Below, in pieces: positions 24,377 to 35,493 of a DNA stretch of 64,000 nt. Origin of the DNA: Aulostomus chinensis (lineage: Eukaryota; Chordata; Actinopteri; Syngnathiformes; Aulostomidae); the NCBI GenBank assembly GCA_037954235.1, contig JBBMOA010000018.1:9957501-10021500 (forward strand), given 5' to 3'. Numbering within the stretch: the stretch's first letter is position 1; the number at the start of each line of letters is the position of its first letter. The notes under the pieces were generated by a model. The model had not been told where the DNA came from and did not search any database. It saw nothing but the letters and a program-made list of their open reading frames with translations. Position numbers and translations under genes: made by a program.

Positions 24377-24446
<70 letters not shown>
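24295..24446. repeat. Long compound microsatellite (TA/CA/TATG/GA)
   Basis: About 150 bp of TATATG and TATC words, (CA)n, TATG repeats, (TG)n, about 36 bp of (TA)n and then (GA)13. The 145-codon minus frame over it reads IYIYIYIY and is an artefact. Confidence 0.95.
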
Positions 24447-25170
24447 TTGTTTTTGCATACTTGCTGAACGATAGAAAGATCTGGATATACTGTGCTGATC
24501 ATGTACATACTTGTTGTACTTTAGCTGTCCTTGTTGCTCTGCCTCTGCTTTTAAATGAGGACAACTAGCGCTAGCTAGTCGTTTTGCTAACTGGTGCCAT
24601 AAACAGAGGAAACATGACAAATGAGGCAAACATCGGTGACCAAAGCAGTCATTAGAACTTGTTAGGCTTGATATGTTGAAGATGTTTTTTTTTTCTTCCT
24701 CTGACATCAGTTTGGAATAAAGTTCTTTACACTGCCAGCTTTAGCACTCCCGCCACTGGTGTGGTACCTTATCCAAGAACAACTTGTCTGAGGTCGCAGC
24801 AGAGCCGGAGTCTGACACAGTGATTATAGCTGGTGCTCCGGGTGAGGAAAGCTGTGGTTTAATGCTGAAAGTCTGAACAATCCATTGTGAGCTTCACCTT
24901 CTCAGAGGTAAAACACTTGAATGAAATATTCTCCACAGGGAGGAAGCCAGTGTGTCTCCAGTCTCACCAGGAGCTACGGTACATCTCAGTGTTGATAGGT
25001 TGGGGTATTAACGACACACCCATTCATTTTTTTAACTTGGAATATTAGAGCAAGCTGATCTATTTGGTAAATTCTACAGGAGACAGTGGGTTTAGTTTGA
25101 AATTATAGAAATAATAAGTCCCCTGACCCTGTCAACCATCTGAGTCAATTGTTCCAACCCTTTGATACAA

Positions 25171-25640
25171 CAAATAAGCATGTTCCCATGTCACATAATA
25201 AAGATGATTTATGATGCGGCAACGCTATGTTAAGATATGGTTAGGTTTAGACCAAAAAGCACTTGGTTAGGGTTTGGGAAAGATGGTGCTTTTGTTTTAA
25301 ATAAGCATGTTGGTGAAGGTTTAGGTATAATCGTGGCTTGTTAAAACACAACTTTGGCTGAAAACGGGAAGCTGGTGACCGTTAAAGTGATGGTATCCAC
25401 TCACCACTGGAAACGGGAACTGATCAGCTGCCTCCTGCTGCAGCGACCGTAACAACAGCATTCTCTACTCACCGTTGGCAACGGAGACCAAACCCGAGTC
25501 TCCAGCACCAAAGTCTGAGCCATCCACGCCCCAACCTGCTTCTTCATACTAATTTTCTACGCCATCCGATTTCCTGTTTTCCGGTTGCCATAGTTATTAC
25601 AGCCACTAGATGGCATCTGTCACATAAATGTCAATGTAGG
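25171..25640. mobile_element. Degenerate interspersed repeat with gttaggtttag motif
   Basis: The segment atggttaggtttagaccaaa and the nearby cacttggttagggtttggga match a diffuse repeat I recall as frequent in teleosts. Two pairs of internal direct repeats support a repetitive origin: AATAAGCATGTT occurs near 25172 and 25301, and ACTCACC followed by ...GGAAACGGGAAC or ...GGCAACGGAGAC occurs near 25400 and 25470. Boundaries and class are uncertain. Confidence 0.4.
25603..25616 (+). promoter_or_regulatory. CTCF-like motif 3 (plus strand)
   Basis: CCACTAGATGGCAT matches 13 of 14 positions of the CTCF core CCASYAGRKGGCRS. It sits at the end of a degenerate repeat. Confidence 0.35.
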
Positions 25641-26534
25641 TCATTTTGACCTCTTGTATTAATGATTTAACTGATTGTGGGTTTTTTGTTAGATGAAAAA
25701 AAAAAAAACCTAAACAAACAAGAATCACTTTCCATTCAAGCGCTTCCCTCATGTGTGCTGTGTGCACTTATACCCGTGGCACGCAAGTCAGGTCATTAAA
25801 AAAAGGAGTACACAATAATTGACGTGATACATAATTTATGGTGGAAATGTTTATTACTTTCTCTGGAATGTGAGCAAGCTTATTCTAAGCTTCATCAGCC
25901 CCAAGACAGCCACAGCCTGAGACTACGCAGAAATATTCTCCCTGATATTTTCCATCAGAACTGAGTAAAAATGCACTTCAGGAGCTAAAGGCTAGCTTCT
26001 ATTTCCTCTGGATAGTCTGTTCTGTCAAGTTTATGATGAACAGTTTTTAGTTTTGCTCCTAAATGCGTAAAGAAGAATGTGACAGACTTTTAATTGCTTA
26101 ACCTTCTGCTAAACCGTACGCCGGTGCAGAAATGTGACGGCAGCAGACGGAAGCTGCACACTTTAAAATGGAAAGTAACATTTACAAAAGCTGGCTGGTG
26201 TGGATCTGTAATTCTGGGTATTTCAGGTGGATGTCAGATGGATACTTTATGGGTACATCTGTCAAAACCTATTCTCGCGTCACACATGTAACATTAGATA
26301 CCAAATCTCCATGATGGAGAAACTGAGATTTTTAGTGCACCTTTATGTTTGGAAAATGGTCTTAATCATAAAGCATGTTAGAGTCCATCAGCTGAATACC
26401 TGCCACTAATAACATTTACCAAGAGGGCTCCAGGGAGCACTATCACAAATCTTTTCTGACAGGGCTGCTTTCTGACTTGCTGCAGCGTTCAAAAATCATC
26501 CAGTTGACATGTAACATCATTTTTTGTTTTGTTT

Positions 26535-26564
26535 TGTGTGTGTATGTGTGTGTGTGCGTGTGTG
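26535..26564. repeat. (GT)n microsatellite, imperfect
   Basis: About 30 bp of GT with one TATG and one GCG interruption. Confidence 0.9.
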
Positions 26565-27079
26565 GTGGGTGTGAGGGTGGGCTGCCATACGTGTGGCATG
26601 TTTATGCGGTAAACGGTAAGCACGATGCGTGTATGGACTGTCAAGAAGTGTTCCTTGCCGCTGGAGACACATTGTAAACTCTATCAGTCACCCAATAAAT
26701 CCTGTTGGAGGGAAAACACAACACAAAATATACGGCTATGTAATGAATGTGAGCCGAGGTGGAGGTGTAGAGGACTGAATGGGGTGCACGGGTTCAGCTA
26801 GAGTGGGGTGCACTCTTCTGGGCCAGTGCTCACCTCCGAGAGTACCGGGCTAAATGGGGGGAGACACAAGGCCCTAGTCACAAGGGGTTAATTGTAGGTG
26901 TTTAAAGAACGCATGTCGTTAAAGAGCAGCTCGGTGGAAAGAGTTCTATTTATACATGGCAGAGGTAATGAGGTGAAATTATTCTGTCTGACAGAGATGG
27001 GATGTGACCACAGAGGGCTGGTGGAGATTCTCGTGCTCCTGAGAATGTTTTCAGTCCAAATACGGGCACTGAAACATAA

Positions 27080-27245
27080 GATTTCTAATTAATTCCCATT
27101 TACATGCGTCCAGCTGTGGTTTCCATTGCGCCCTACAGGCCAGGCACCCTGTCACAACAATGGGCAATTGATTGACTAATTAATGATTCCCCAGATGTGA
27201 CAATTACATTGAAATTAACCTAATAGACCTCAGACGGTGTTGCAC
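27080..27245. promoter_or_regulatory. Homeodomain/PBX-motif-rich block, conserved-element-like
   Basis: It contains CAATTGATTGACTAATTAAT (27166-27185) with a TGATTGAC PBX/MEIS-like core and TAATTAATGATT, then CAATTACATT and AATTAACC within 60 bp. Motif clustering suggests an enhancer, but conservation is untested. Confidence 0.22.
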
Positions 27246-27422
27246 AGTCAGGTTTTTGTAAAAATCCCCTTTACAAGATAACGCATTCAAGCACCACACC
27301 ACCATGACAAACAAAGAGTAACTCAAAAAGCTGTGACACAGAATATAGAGTTTAATGAGAGGTTATACTACTAACTCATGATAAATGTTAGGACTCATTA
27401 CACTAGATAAACACACTTTACT

Positions 27423-27436
27423 CCACTAGAGGGAGC
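27423..27436 (+). promoter_or_regulatory. CTCF-like motif 4 (plus strand)
   Basis: CCACTAGAGGGAGC matches 13 of 14 positions of the CTCF core CCASYAGRKGGCRS. It is in unique-looking sequence, unlike motifs 1-3. Confidence 0.4.
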
Positions 27437-28494
27437 AACTCCATTGGGAACAGCTACAGATGATAGTTTTGGGCACTGGAGCAGCAAGACATGATGCAGT
27501 TAAGGTTTTATCAGGCTTCAGATGTAGTTTTCCTTTCAATTCTCAGCCCTGAAAACTCACAGTCATTTTAATATGAATACCTTTGGAGTAACGGGTATGA
27601 ATGAGCATTAAATTCATGTATCCATAATCCTATTTTTAATATTGCTGATCAGTGTAGACTAATTGTAAACCAAAAATCATTGCTAAGTCACACCTTGAAC
27701 AGCCTATGATTTGTATAGTAGTTTACCATTCATGTCCGGAAACTTTTCTTTTTCTTTAAAAATTGTTGAACATACATAGAGAATGTAACATGATGTGAGA
27801 CCACATATCCCTCCATGGTTTTATGAGTTTTCCAGGATGCAGTTCAACATGTTGCTCTCGCATGTTTTAAATTAAAAGAGAAGAATCAACAGCTATTGTT
27901 GTTGTTTACTGTCCATGAGGCGTGATCCTCGGGCCTGGTCTGTGGCTCCATCTGTGCTGATGGACTTTTGATGGAATACAGCTTGAATCTGATCATTGGA
28001 AAAAAACACAAAAAAAAACAAGAAATAAAAAACAAAAAAAGCAAAACAAAACAAAGAGCAAACCTGCCAAAAATCAACATGCAATTTTTGGATAAATATA
28101 AAATGCCAAGCAAAGCCGGATCACCTTGATAGCTTTTCCCTAAATTGCTACTCAACGTCCTTTAAATCCTTTCTAAACAGCATTTTTCCGTTTGATTTTC
28201 ATGTATTTGGAGAGAAGAAAATTGAGAAATAGCACAACACTTGAGAGAAATTTGCAAGGCTTGTGATTAATAGATACACACAGCAATGAAACGTCTGCCA
28301 TTCATAAAGCATTTTTTTTCTCCCCCTGCCGCTCAGGTTACACGGACTCACTGTTTGTCCATATTAGCGAGAGCCCAGTTTTTACCCTTCCTGTCTGCCT
28401 GCTGGTGAAGGAGAGAGGCCAGAGCGCTATGGCATGATGGTCAGTGGCACACACCCTGCATTTCCATTGGCGCCTGCAGTCTGGGCCAAGCCTG

Positions 28495-28515
28495 AAAAAA
28501 AAAAAAAAAAAAAAA
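28495..28515. repeat. Poly(A) run of 21 bases
   Basis: A pure A run. I see no flanking duplication that would mark it as a retroposon tail. Confidence 0.9.
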
Positions 28516-28884
28516 GGTGAGATGGCTGATATATACACACAAGGCCATCAGAAGTAAGTGAGAGGGCACCTCGACATCACGGAGGGCCGCGTTGGTTTAC
28601 TCTCTGAGAGCAAAAATGTTGATTCACTCATATGGAGACGCATTATGAGGCTCACCTGGCTTGAGCAGGAATGTGATTCAGGGGCGACATCTAACACCGC
28701 ATCCTGGATTATTAAATACATTCGTTGTACTGCTTTGGGCCCCGGAAATCTCACAGGTTTAAGTGCCTTTTGTAACACCAGCAGGAGCAAAAACAAACAA
28801 AAACAAAAAAACCTCATCACTGTTAAAGTGTTAACAGTTTAGCATCAGAAACGTATTTCATTCCCGCTGTTAATGAGGCGATAG

Positions 28885-29135
28885 GAGTGTGTTTGTGTGT
28901 TTTGATGAAATTTGGCGAAGAGATGTGTGACCCTACAAGGAACGAGTGATCAACTTGGATCAAATTGTAGGTGCTGGATCCTGAAGAGTCTTTGGAGCCA
29001 TTGTAGATATTAGCAGCATTTATCTGGACGTTATCGACAAATTTCCTTCAAATTCCTTACAGGCATGTGATGTTATTGACAGAAGGACATTTGACTTCCA
29101 GAAATTAATCAAGAACCTTTCTGGAAGCGGCAGCA
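28885..29135. mobile_element. Degenerate interspersed repeat, family shared with 31.0 and 60.5 kb
   Basis: It shares tttgatgaaatttggcgaag, an aaggaacgagtgatcaact-like segment, GATCAAATTGTAGGTGCTGG and a GACAAATTTCCTTCAAATTC segment with the copies at 30965 and 60453. The copies have diverged strongly, so the insertions are old. No coding potential. Confidence 0.6.
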
Positions 29136-29786
29136 GCAGCATCCACAAGAATTTCTTTTTAATAATGATTGATATTGTCCAATATTTTGAATACATTCTG
29201 ATACAATTTGTTGCTGTTAGATCGGAGCGATGAGTGCTAAGCTCCCAGAGATGGAATGGATCATGTCTGCATGAAGGTTTAGCCTCCTGCCTTCAGTTCC
29301 AGCCTTACTCTTCTCTCAAAGAAGGAATTCTCTCCAGTTTGGCTATGACTGCTGCAATCGTAGCAACCTTGCTAACTGCTTCAGGCGCTGCTTTGTTGCA
29401 TCGCGTCTGCTCGGGGGTGTCGCATCTGAACCACGCCTCTATCTCCTCATAGGACGCTGATTGGCTGGCTGATCAGTAGAGGATGTCCAGAGGAAAGGTG
29501 ATCTGGCTTGGTCTTTAAGACTTTTTTTCAGGCGTTCTGCACAACTTTAATTCATTCCAACTTAAGCCCCACAAAACAATTGTTCTTCGGGTAAAAGGAC
29601 TATTGGCATCATTTGTATGACTGCGGTTCCGCGTTGTCTCATATCAAATCACTGCTTCTATTTCTTTCAGCTGGCTAAGTTATGATTGGCAACACATACA
29701 GTCGTCTCAAACCAGTGCGTAAGTATTGGCCTTATGTGAGCCTGACTGTAATTCTCAGATATTGTATGCAAAGTGTGTGTGCGTGC

Positions 29787-29840
<54 letters not shown>

Positions 29841-30517
29841 TCACTCAAGCCCTGAAGCCCTGTTGTTCCAAGTCAATTATTATGTCAGTCTCTGGAATAA
29901 CCATAAACCAAAGCATTCAGTTTTGACAGCAAACAAAGTCTCAATTCATAATTTCAGTGTCTTTTGAAGTGAAGCCCAGCAGTTGAAGTGAGTCATCAGT
30001 CATGTTGAGAGGATTAAAAACACAAGTGCATCAGTCACCTTTGTCTCGGTTCATGATAAGCTTCTTGGTAAGGGGAACCTGATACAGTTTTGACACACTC
30101 CAATATGTCTAATGACTGTGTACAGGTTCTTAGTCTGGGTCGCATCCTGAAAGCTGTGAAGTCATGCAGATTTTGCAACAACTTCAGACGGCTATTAATT
30201 TCTCTCTTGGAAAGCAGAGTTCCTTTTTTTCTTTGTAATTCGAAGATGATATTGTGGCAGTTGTTTGAAATAAAAGTTCATATAATTTTTGGTGTGTTAC
30301 CACGTAAAACAGAGATGGAGGTAAAACGACCTTTAAATAAAATAGCGGGGGGAAAAAGGAAATTATCGGCGACATGTCACGTGTGCTCGATTTTTAAGGA
30401 TTTATCACATGGAAATAGTTGAATGAGATCACCAGGGAGGGATTTGAATCTAATAAACACACGCTTCTCATACTGATGGGACTACTGAACCAATTATTTT
30501 TCCTTAACTTAGTGGGA
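29136..30517. other. Non-coding stretch with Z-DNA tract
   Basis: No gene is seen. The 110-codon plus frame at 30090-30422 lacks any recognised domain. The alternating tract at 29773-29840 is listed separately. The stretch 29230-29500 is somewhat GC-richer and may be another old repeat, but I cannot assign it. Confidence 0.55.
29773..29840. repeat. (GT)n-(GC)n-(GT)n microsatellite, Z-DNA-forming
   Basis: 68 bp of unbroken purine-pyrimidine alternation with a 15-bp GC core (29789-29803). The GC core flanked by GT is the strongest natural Z-DNA sequence type. Frames through it read VRACARARV and are artefacts. Confidence 0.95.
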
Positions 30518-30914
30518 GGACAAGGCTAATAAGGGGTTGGTGGTCAGCACTGTCCCCTCACAGCAAGAAGGTTCCGGGTTTGAGTCCCGGCTCCAGCACA
30601 GGACCTTTTTTTGTGTGAGTCTCCATGTTCTCCCTGTTCCTGTGTGGGTTCTCTCTGGTACTCCAGCTTCCTCCCACAGTCCAAAGACATCAAGAGGGGA
30701 CGAGGCTGATTGATACTCTAAATTGACCGTAGGTGTGACTGTGAGTGTGAATGGTTGTCTCTCTATGTTGGCCCTGTGATGGACTGGCGACCTGTCCAGG
30801 GTGAACCCCGCCTCTCGCCCCAAGGATGCTGGGATAGGCTCCACCCCCCCACAACCCTTAACAGGATAAGAGGTTGACAATAGATGGATGGATGGATGGA
30901 CGAGGCTAATGAGG
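30518..30914 (+). mobile_element. tRNA-derived SINE, copy 2, 5' truncated, with 17-bp target-site duplication
   Basis: The body is about 30535-30897, flanked by GGACAAGGCTAATAAGG (30518-30534) and GGACGAGGCTAATGAGG (30898-30914), a 17-bp duplication with two mismatches. The element starts at ggttggtggtcagcactg, so the A box is lost. The B-box region reads GGTTTGAGTCC with one change from the consensus. It ends with a clean GATG tetranucleotide tail. The antisense frame contains the peptide NLEYQSASSPLDVFGLWEEA, which recurs in antisense frames of copies 1 and 3 and marks a repeat, not a gene. Confidence 0.92.
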
Positions 30915-30964
30915 CACCTCGTTATTCTTTTGGAGGATTTTCAGAAATCCTTTTTCTATTTTTT

Positions 30965-31150
30965 TTCTTTGTTAGCAGGATACTTTGAAAAGAATCGCAG
31001 GGAATTTGGAGAAATTATGTGGAAATGTTGATAAAATATATGGAACAAGTAGTTAACATTTGAAGGTGATCTGGATCAAATTGTGGATCCTGGATCCTTA
31101 AGGCTATTGGAGGGATATGGCTATTAACTATAATTTTTTTCCTTGGCAGA
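30965..31150. mobile_element. Degenerate interspersed repeat, family shared with 28.9 and 60.5 kb
   Basis: It shows a gttagcaggatactttgaaa head, an ACAAGTAGTTAACATTTGAA segment and GATCTGGATCAAATTGTGGA followed by CTGGATCC, each with counterparts in the copies at 28885 and 60453. It lies about 50 bp beyond SINE copy 2. Confidence 0.6.
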
Positions 31151-33604
31151 CTGTGGAGTTAACTACAAAAGCTGCAAAGCTCATTATTCATTGATGTAAA
31201 GGATACTCTTCTGAAAATGTGTCTCCAAATATCAATTTTCAAACAATTGTCAGGCTCTGACAAAATAAAAAAGAACTATATTGTCCTTGGTTTAGAACAA
31301 TCTAAATAAAAATGTTACGTTATCATATAAATCATCTACAGAGTTTGTAAAAGAGGAGTGTTTGGATTGCATCCTTTATGTTTACGTGATGCAGCGGGAG
31401 AAAAAGAAATCATCAGCATATCCCCAAGTAATCGGACTTTCATCAGCACCAGTCTCAGCAGGAGTCATAGAACCTTCACCTGTGTGTTGTTTTGGAAACC
31501 CAAGCACGGCAGCTTGATGGGAATCCCAGGTCGGTGCTGCAGCTGCTGGAGAAATCATCGTCTGCGTTTGCGTGGCACCCGCTGAGAACCTGCAGCACAA
31601 TGGGGATGAGGGTGTGCGTGTGCTCTTACATCATTTCCGCAAATACGAGTTATGGGTTCTTTTCTACGGAGGTGAAAGTCACTTAGGGAGGACATGAGAT
31701 GGAGGCTGTGACATCAGCCAGCTAATATATGCAAATGAGATCTGATGTCCGTTTATTACCTCTTAGTTGTACTCACCAACACCATGAGAATATCACGATG
31801 ATCATCAGCTGGACTCAAACTACGTAACACTACTGGTTGCTTGCTTTCATTGTAGTATTTTCTATTTATTTTGTCTAAACAGTAATACAAAAAAAAAAAG
31901 ATATTTTAACTGCCAGCGTCACAGTCCATTTTGTTTTAGACTGGTATCTTCCTGTTTTGGCAAAGGTCACACTATAAACCCTATATACCTGTCTTTAGGC
32001 TCAATAAAATTCATAAATACAGGTCTGCATGGATCACGGATCGGTGCGTTCCAAATCAAAAGAACCTCTATAAAACTCAATGTGTTTGCCAGTGTTGTAG
32101 TGAGACAGTAAAACAGAGGGACGGTAATAACTTTTTATCATTGTATGTGCAGACATGGAGGGAAGGAGCATAAAAGCAGTCAAAACATGGCAAAGGTTTC
32201 ACTTCCATGGGACAAAATGTTCTTTTTCTTCACATGTAACATGTGTTAAACTCGTAGTGCAACAATATACAGTACATAGCACATCAAGTATTTTAAAAAC
32301 ATCTCTCGTTCACTTTATTGTTACGCTGCTGGCAACTGGAGTTTTCTGTTCCTCTGATTGTCCCGCTCTCGTTAATATGATATTTCAGGAACACCTTGAG
32401 GTCATTTTTTTTTTCAAGTTTGGCTCAAACATCCACCGGGACTCAAAGATGAACTGAAAAGATTTTGGTGGCCGGAGGTCAAGATTAGAGTACAAGTGCA
32501 ATGTGGTATTTCTAGTTATTAAGACATTGCTTCTTTTAGATATAAGTAATTTGTAAAAATGGAGGTCGAAGATTTTGGGGGAATTCAAAAATATAAGGTA
32601 AAAACCGTGATTGCACCTCTGTAAAAGCATAAAGCTGCTATAATATACTGTACAATCATGAAATCAAAGGTGCAATAACTGGGAACTAAAACTAGCTTTT
32701 GTTTCGAAAGGAAAACCAAGTTGCCAGAAACAAACTCACATCAACTCTTCCTGCGTATCAGCCATTGTAGATGTTGCCTAAGGGGAAACTTCTGTCACAT
32801 GAGCAGGTCTCCAGTTCTTTTAGCAGTTCACACTGACTTAAGGCAGCAAAATCGATTTCTCAGACTTGCAAACATTCGCCTTGATGTTGGGTTATTGTTC
32901 TTCGAAATGTCATTTGTCGTTCTGTGCTCACAAAGCAAGCGAAGCGTGGCCCATACCTCCCCGCCATCGCTTCCATCCACTGTAAGTTCAACTGGGCAGT
33001 AAATCAAACTCCCCCGAGGAAACTGTTTCTAACATGACATCTGCTTCCCTTTTCCGATTGCCGATTTCACATCAGAATCTTTGATAGCAGCCCACCTCTG
33101 GACGTGCACATGGCACATCTAAGCAGTACATTAACCACGCACACTTTCTGTGGCCCCCGATTTGATCTGATCATCACCGTCTCCTTTGCGGCAGGCAACG
33201 TAGGGGCCTCCTATGCTGGTTATGATGAAGAGAAGAACCTTAATGGCTTTACCAGTGCACTGCCTGGTCCAACATTCAATCACAGCTTATATTTCTTACA
33301 GTTGGCCGAGTTTTGAATGGCAATACAAGCAGCAGGAGTCACAAAACTGCTGCCAAAGAAAAATATGGATTGTAAGACAACATGGGTGTGCATCAGCAGA
33401 TGGGTTTGTTTGAGTATAGCATGTAAAATATGAATTTGAAAAAAAAATCAATGTACCGTAATTACAGAAATAAAAAAGCTCTAATAAAGTTAATTAGATA
33501 CATATAACTTTTGCTAAACCACATTTTTATATGCAAGATTCCTGTTTCCAGTGTCTTTCACTGCTGCAAACCGCTCCATGCATTTGTGTGAGGCCTCCTC
33601 TTCT

Positions 33605-33657
33605 GCGATGATTGATCAAACAAAGCAGTTAAACGCTGTGCCTGGTTTGATCATCGC
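33605..33657. repeat. 53-bp imperfect inverted repeat (hairpin)
   Basis: The 5' arm GCGATGA-TTGA-TCAAAC and the 3' arm GTTTGATCATCGC pair over 13 bp with one 4-base bulge. Partial pairing continues inward around CAG/CTG. The arms contain GATCAAA and TGATTGAT words, and AACAAAG next to the 5' arm resembles a SOX site. It could be a regulatory palindrome or a small RNA hairpin. It is shorter than usual microRNA precursors, and I recognise no known microRNA. Confidence 0.4.
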
Positions 33658-33999
33658 CTCTGAACGACAAAGGTCTTCAGTTAAGTAGAAAACCATGCAT
33701 GTTTCTCGGGAGGTTGTTTGTAGACTTAACGAAAAGACGCAATTCAGGTTTGCATGATAACAAAAATGATTTGTAAAAGTTTTAGCGATGGGACATTTGT
33801 TGGTGTGGCAGCTCCATTTACAAAGGTGTGTAAAAAAAAAATCTGTCTCACGGGACCTTTTTATATCCGTTTTTTTCTTTTTTAGCTTTTCCGGGGTATA
33901 AAAAAATACAAATTAATGGCTAAGTTTAAGAACCTTAATGGACACTAATATTCCTCAGTCTCAGTAACACTTACAACAGCACATGGCGAGAGCAGGATT

Positions 34000-34042
34000 C
34001 CCCTGCCCCCCCCCCTCCCCCCCCACACACACACACACACAC
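34000..34042. repeat. C-rich tract followed by (AC)n; minus-strand G-quadruplex motif
   Basis: CCCC, C10 and C8 runs with 1-2 base gaps (34000-34024) are followed by (AC)9. The minus strand has enough closely spaced G tracts to fit a quadruplex motif. Confidence 0.85.
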
Positions 34043-34425
34043 TACCCCTGAGGTCAGCTTTTCAGCGTGACATGCAAAGAACAAAAACCCGATGGTCCCA
34101 TGACCGTTTTAAGACTTGGAATCTGCAAATGAAGTGTATCCATGGCAACATAAATCAGATTGATTGATTCTTTATAGAGGTGACTGCTCTCACAGTGTTA
34201 CAGATGAATCCACATGCTGAAAATCTCCTTTGTCCTAGCAAATATTTGTGACTGGACACAAGACAAGACAGACAGAAGAACACAGCCTAGATATTGGAAT
34301 ACCTTGCATTACTGATATTATTGTATTTTAATAGATCAAAATCAGAATTTCAATGATTATAGATATTACCTATCATCTATCATCCAGATATAAATGACTG
34401 GTACAGTTTGTATATACAGTATTTA

Positions 34426-34469
34426 TATACACACATATATACATATATATGTCAATATATGTGTGTATA
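34426..34469. repeat. Inverted repeat in TA/CA-rich DNA (cruciform-prone)
   Basis: The 15-bp arms at 34426-34440 and 34455-34469 (TATACACACATATAT type) pair perfectly around a 14-base loop. It lies in a wider TATATG/CACA-rich stretch (about 34410-34515) that resembles a decayed compound microsatellite. Confidence 0.7.
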
Positions 34470-35459
34470 GATATATATACACACATGTATTCATATAAAT
34501 GTCTATATATGTGTGTGACACTTTTGATACGACTGACATACATTCATTGAACATCCTGTCCACTCTTTGTAAACAAGGTAATTTACATTAAACAAATAAA
34601 TGTTGCTTGTTCCTCTGCTGCGAGTCGGTTGGTGTGTTATGAGACTAAAACCTACGTTTTTTTTTGTCGTTGGCCTTTTGTAAACTCTTTGCAATTTCTT
34701 TGATTCACACATTCTTTTTTCCATTGTGCAATTTCAATCTCAAACTTTCATCTTCTTTTATTCATTCAAGCAAGAAGTGTTCATCTGTAATTATCATTAT
34801 CATTCCTGCACTTCAGCAGACCAAACTCACAGACTTGGACTTCGTTCTCTCCCTCCATCAACTGCGCCGTTGGTTCCCTGCATGCACAGCTCTGAAGGTG
34901 TTGTTAAACCAAAAATTAAAAAAAAAAAAAAAAAAGTTAAAAAGCCTCTTTCATCAGTAATTGATAGGTGCTTGTTTTGGTTCAGCGGCCTTGTGTCACT
35001 CTTGCCACTATGTGTTAGGAATATATCAGAGCTTGAGTGGTGTGTGTGATGGTGGAAACAAGTGTGTTATGACCAGAGAGAGAGAGTGGCGCATACGCCG
35101 CACTTGTCAGGATGACTAATAGCCCGGGGCAACAGGTCTCACCGTGGGGTGTTAGCAGTCAGCCAGGCCTCAGGTTGGAGGCTGACAGCCAGCCACATGA
35201 CTTCACCATGAGTTGGTCACCTGCGCTTTGTTTCTTTTAATAGAAGTTATGTTTAAAAAAAAAGGCTTTAATCAGCTGATTTCACCCTTTATACTGTATA
35301 ATGTTGCCCTTAAGTTTTTTATAAATGGTAAGTGGAATCAGATGGAAGAATCCTGAAAGTTAAGTGTCAGGATTGTAATAAAGGAATGTATATTGAATAT
35401 ATAGAGAATGAAGAGGAGGATAAAGGCAAGAAATTTTATTCAAAGCTAACTGCCCGAGC

Positions 35460-35461
<2 letters not shown>

Positions 35462-35490
<29 letters not shown>
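35462..35490. repeat. (TG)14 microsatellite
   Basis: A pure TG run followed by a T run. Confidence 0.95.

Positions 35491-35493
<3 letters not shown>

Larger units (their letters stand above)
22901..25170. other. Non-coding stretch
   Basis: No gene is seen. It contains a candidate conserved block (23370-23600) and a long compound microsatellite (24295-24446). The rest is unique AT-rich DNA with short domainless frames. Confidence 0.6.
25641..28884. other. Non-coding stretch
   Basis: No gene is seen. It holds a (GT)n run at 26535, a homeodomain-rich block at 27080-27245, a CTCF-like motif at 27423, an A-rich stretch at 27998-28055 and a 21-base A run at 28495-28515. Short frames show no domains. 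Confidence 0.6.

Noticed and set aside
24270..24707. 145-codon minus-strand open frame
   Set aside because: It runs through the TA/CA/GA compound microsatellite (IYIYIYIY, LSLSLS).
28320..28515. Possible processed pseudogene ending in a 21-base A run
   Set aside because: No open frame or known gene sequence upstream, and no flanking target-site duplication seen.
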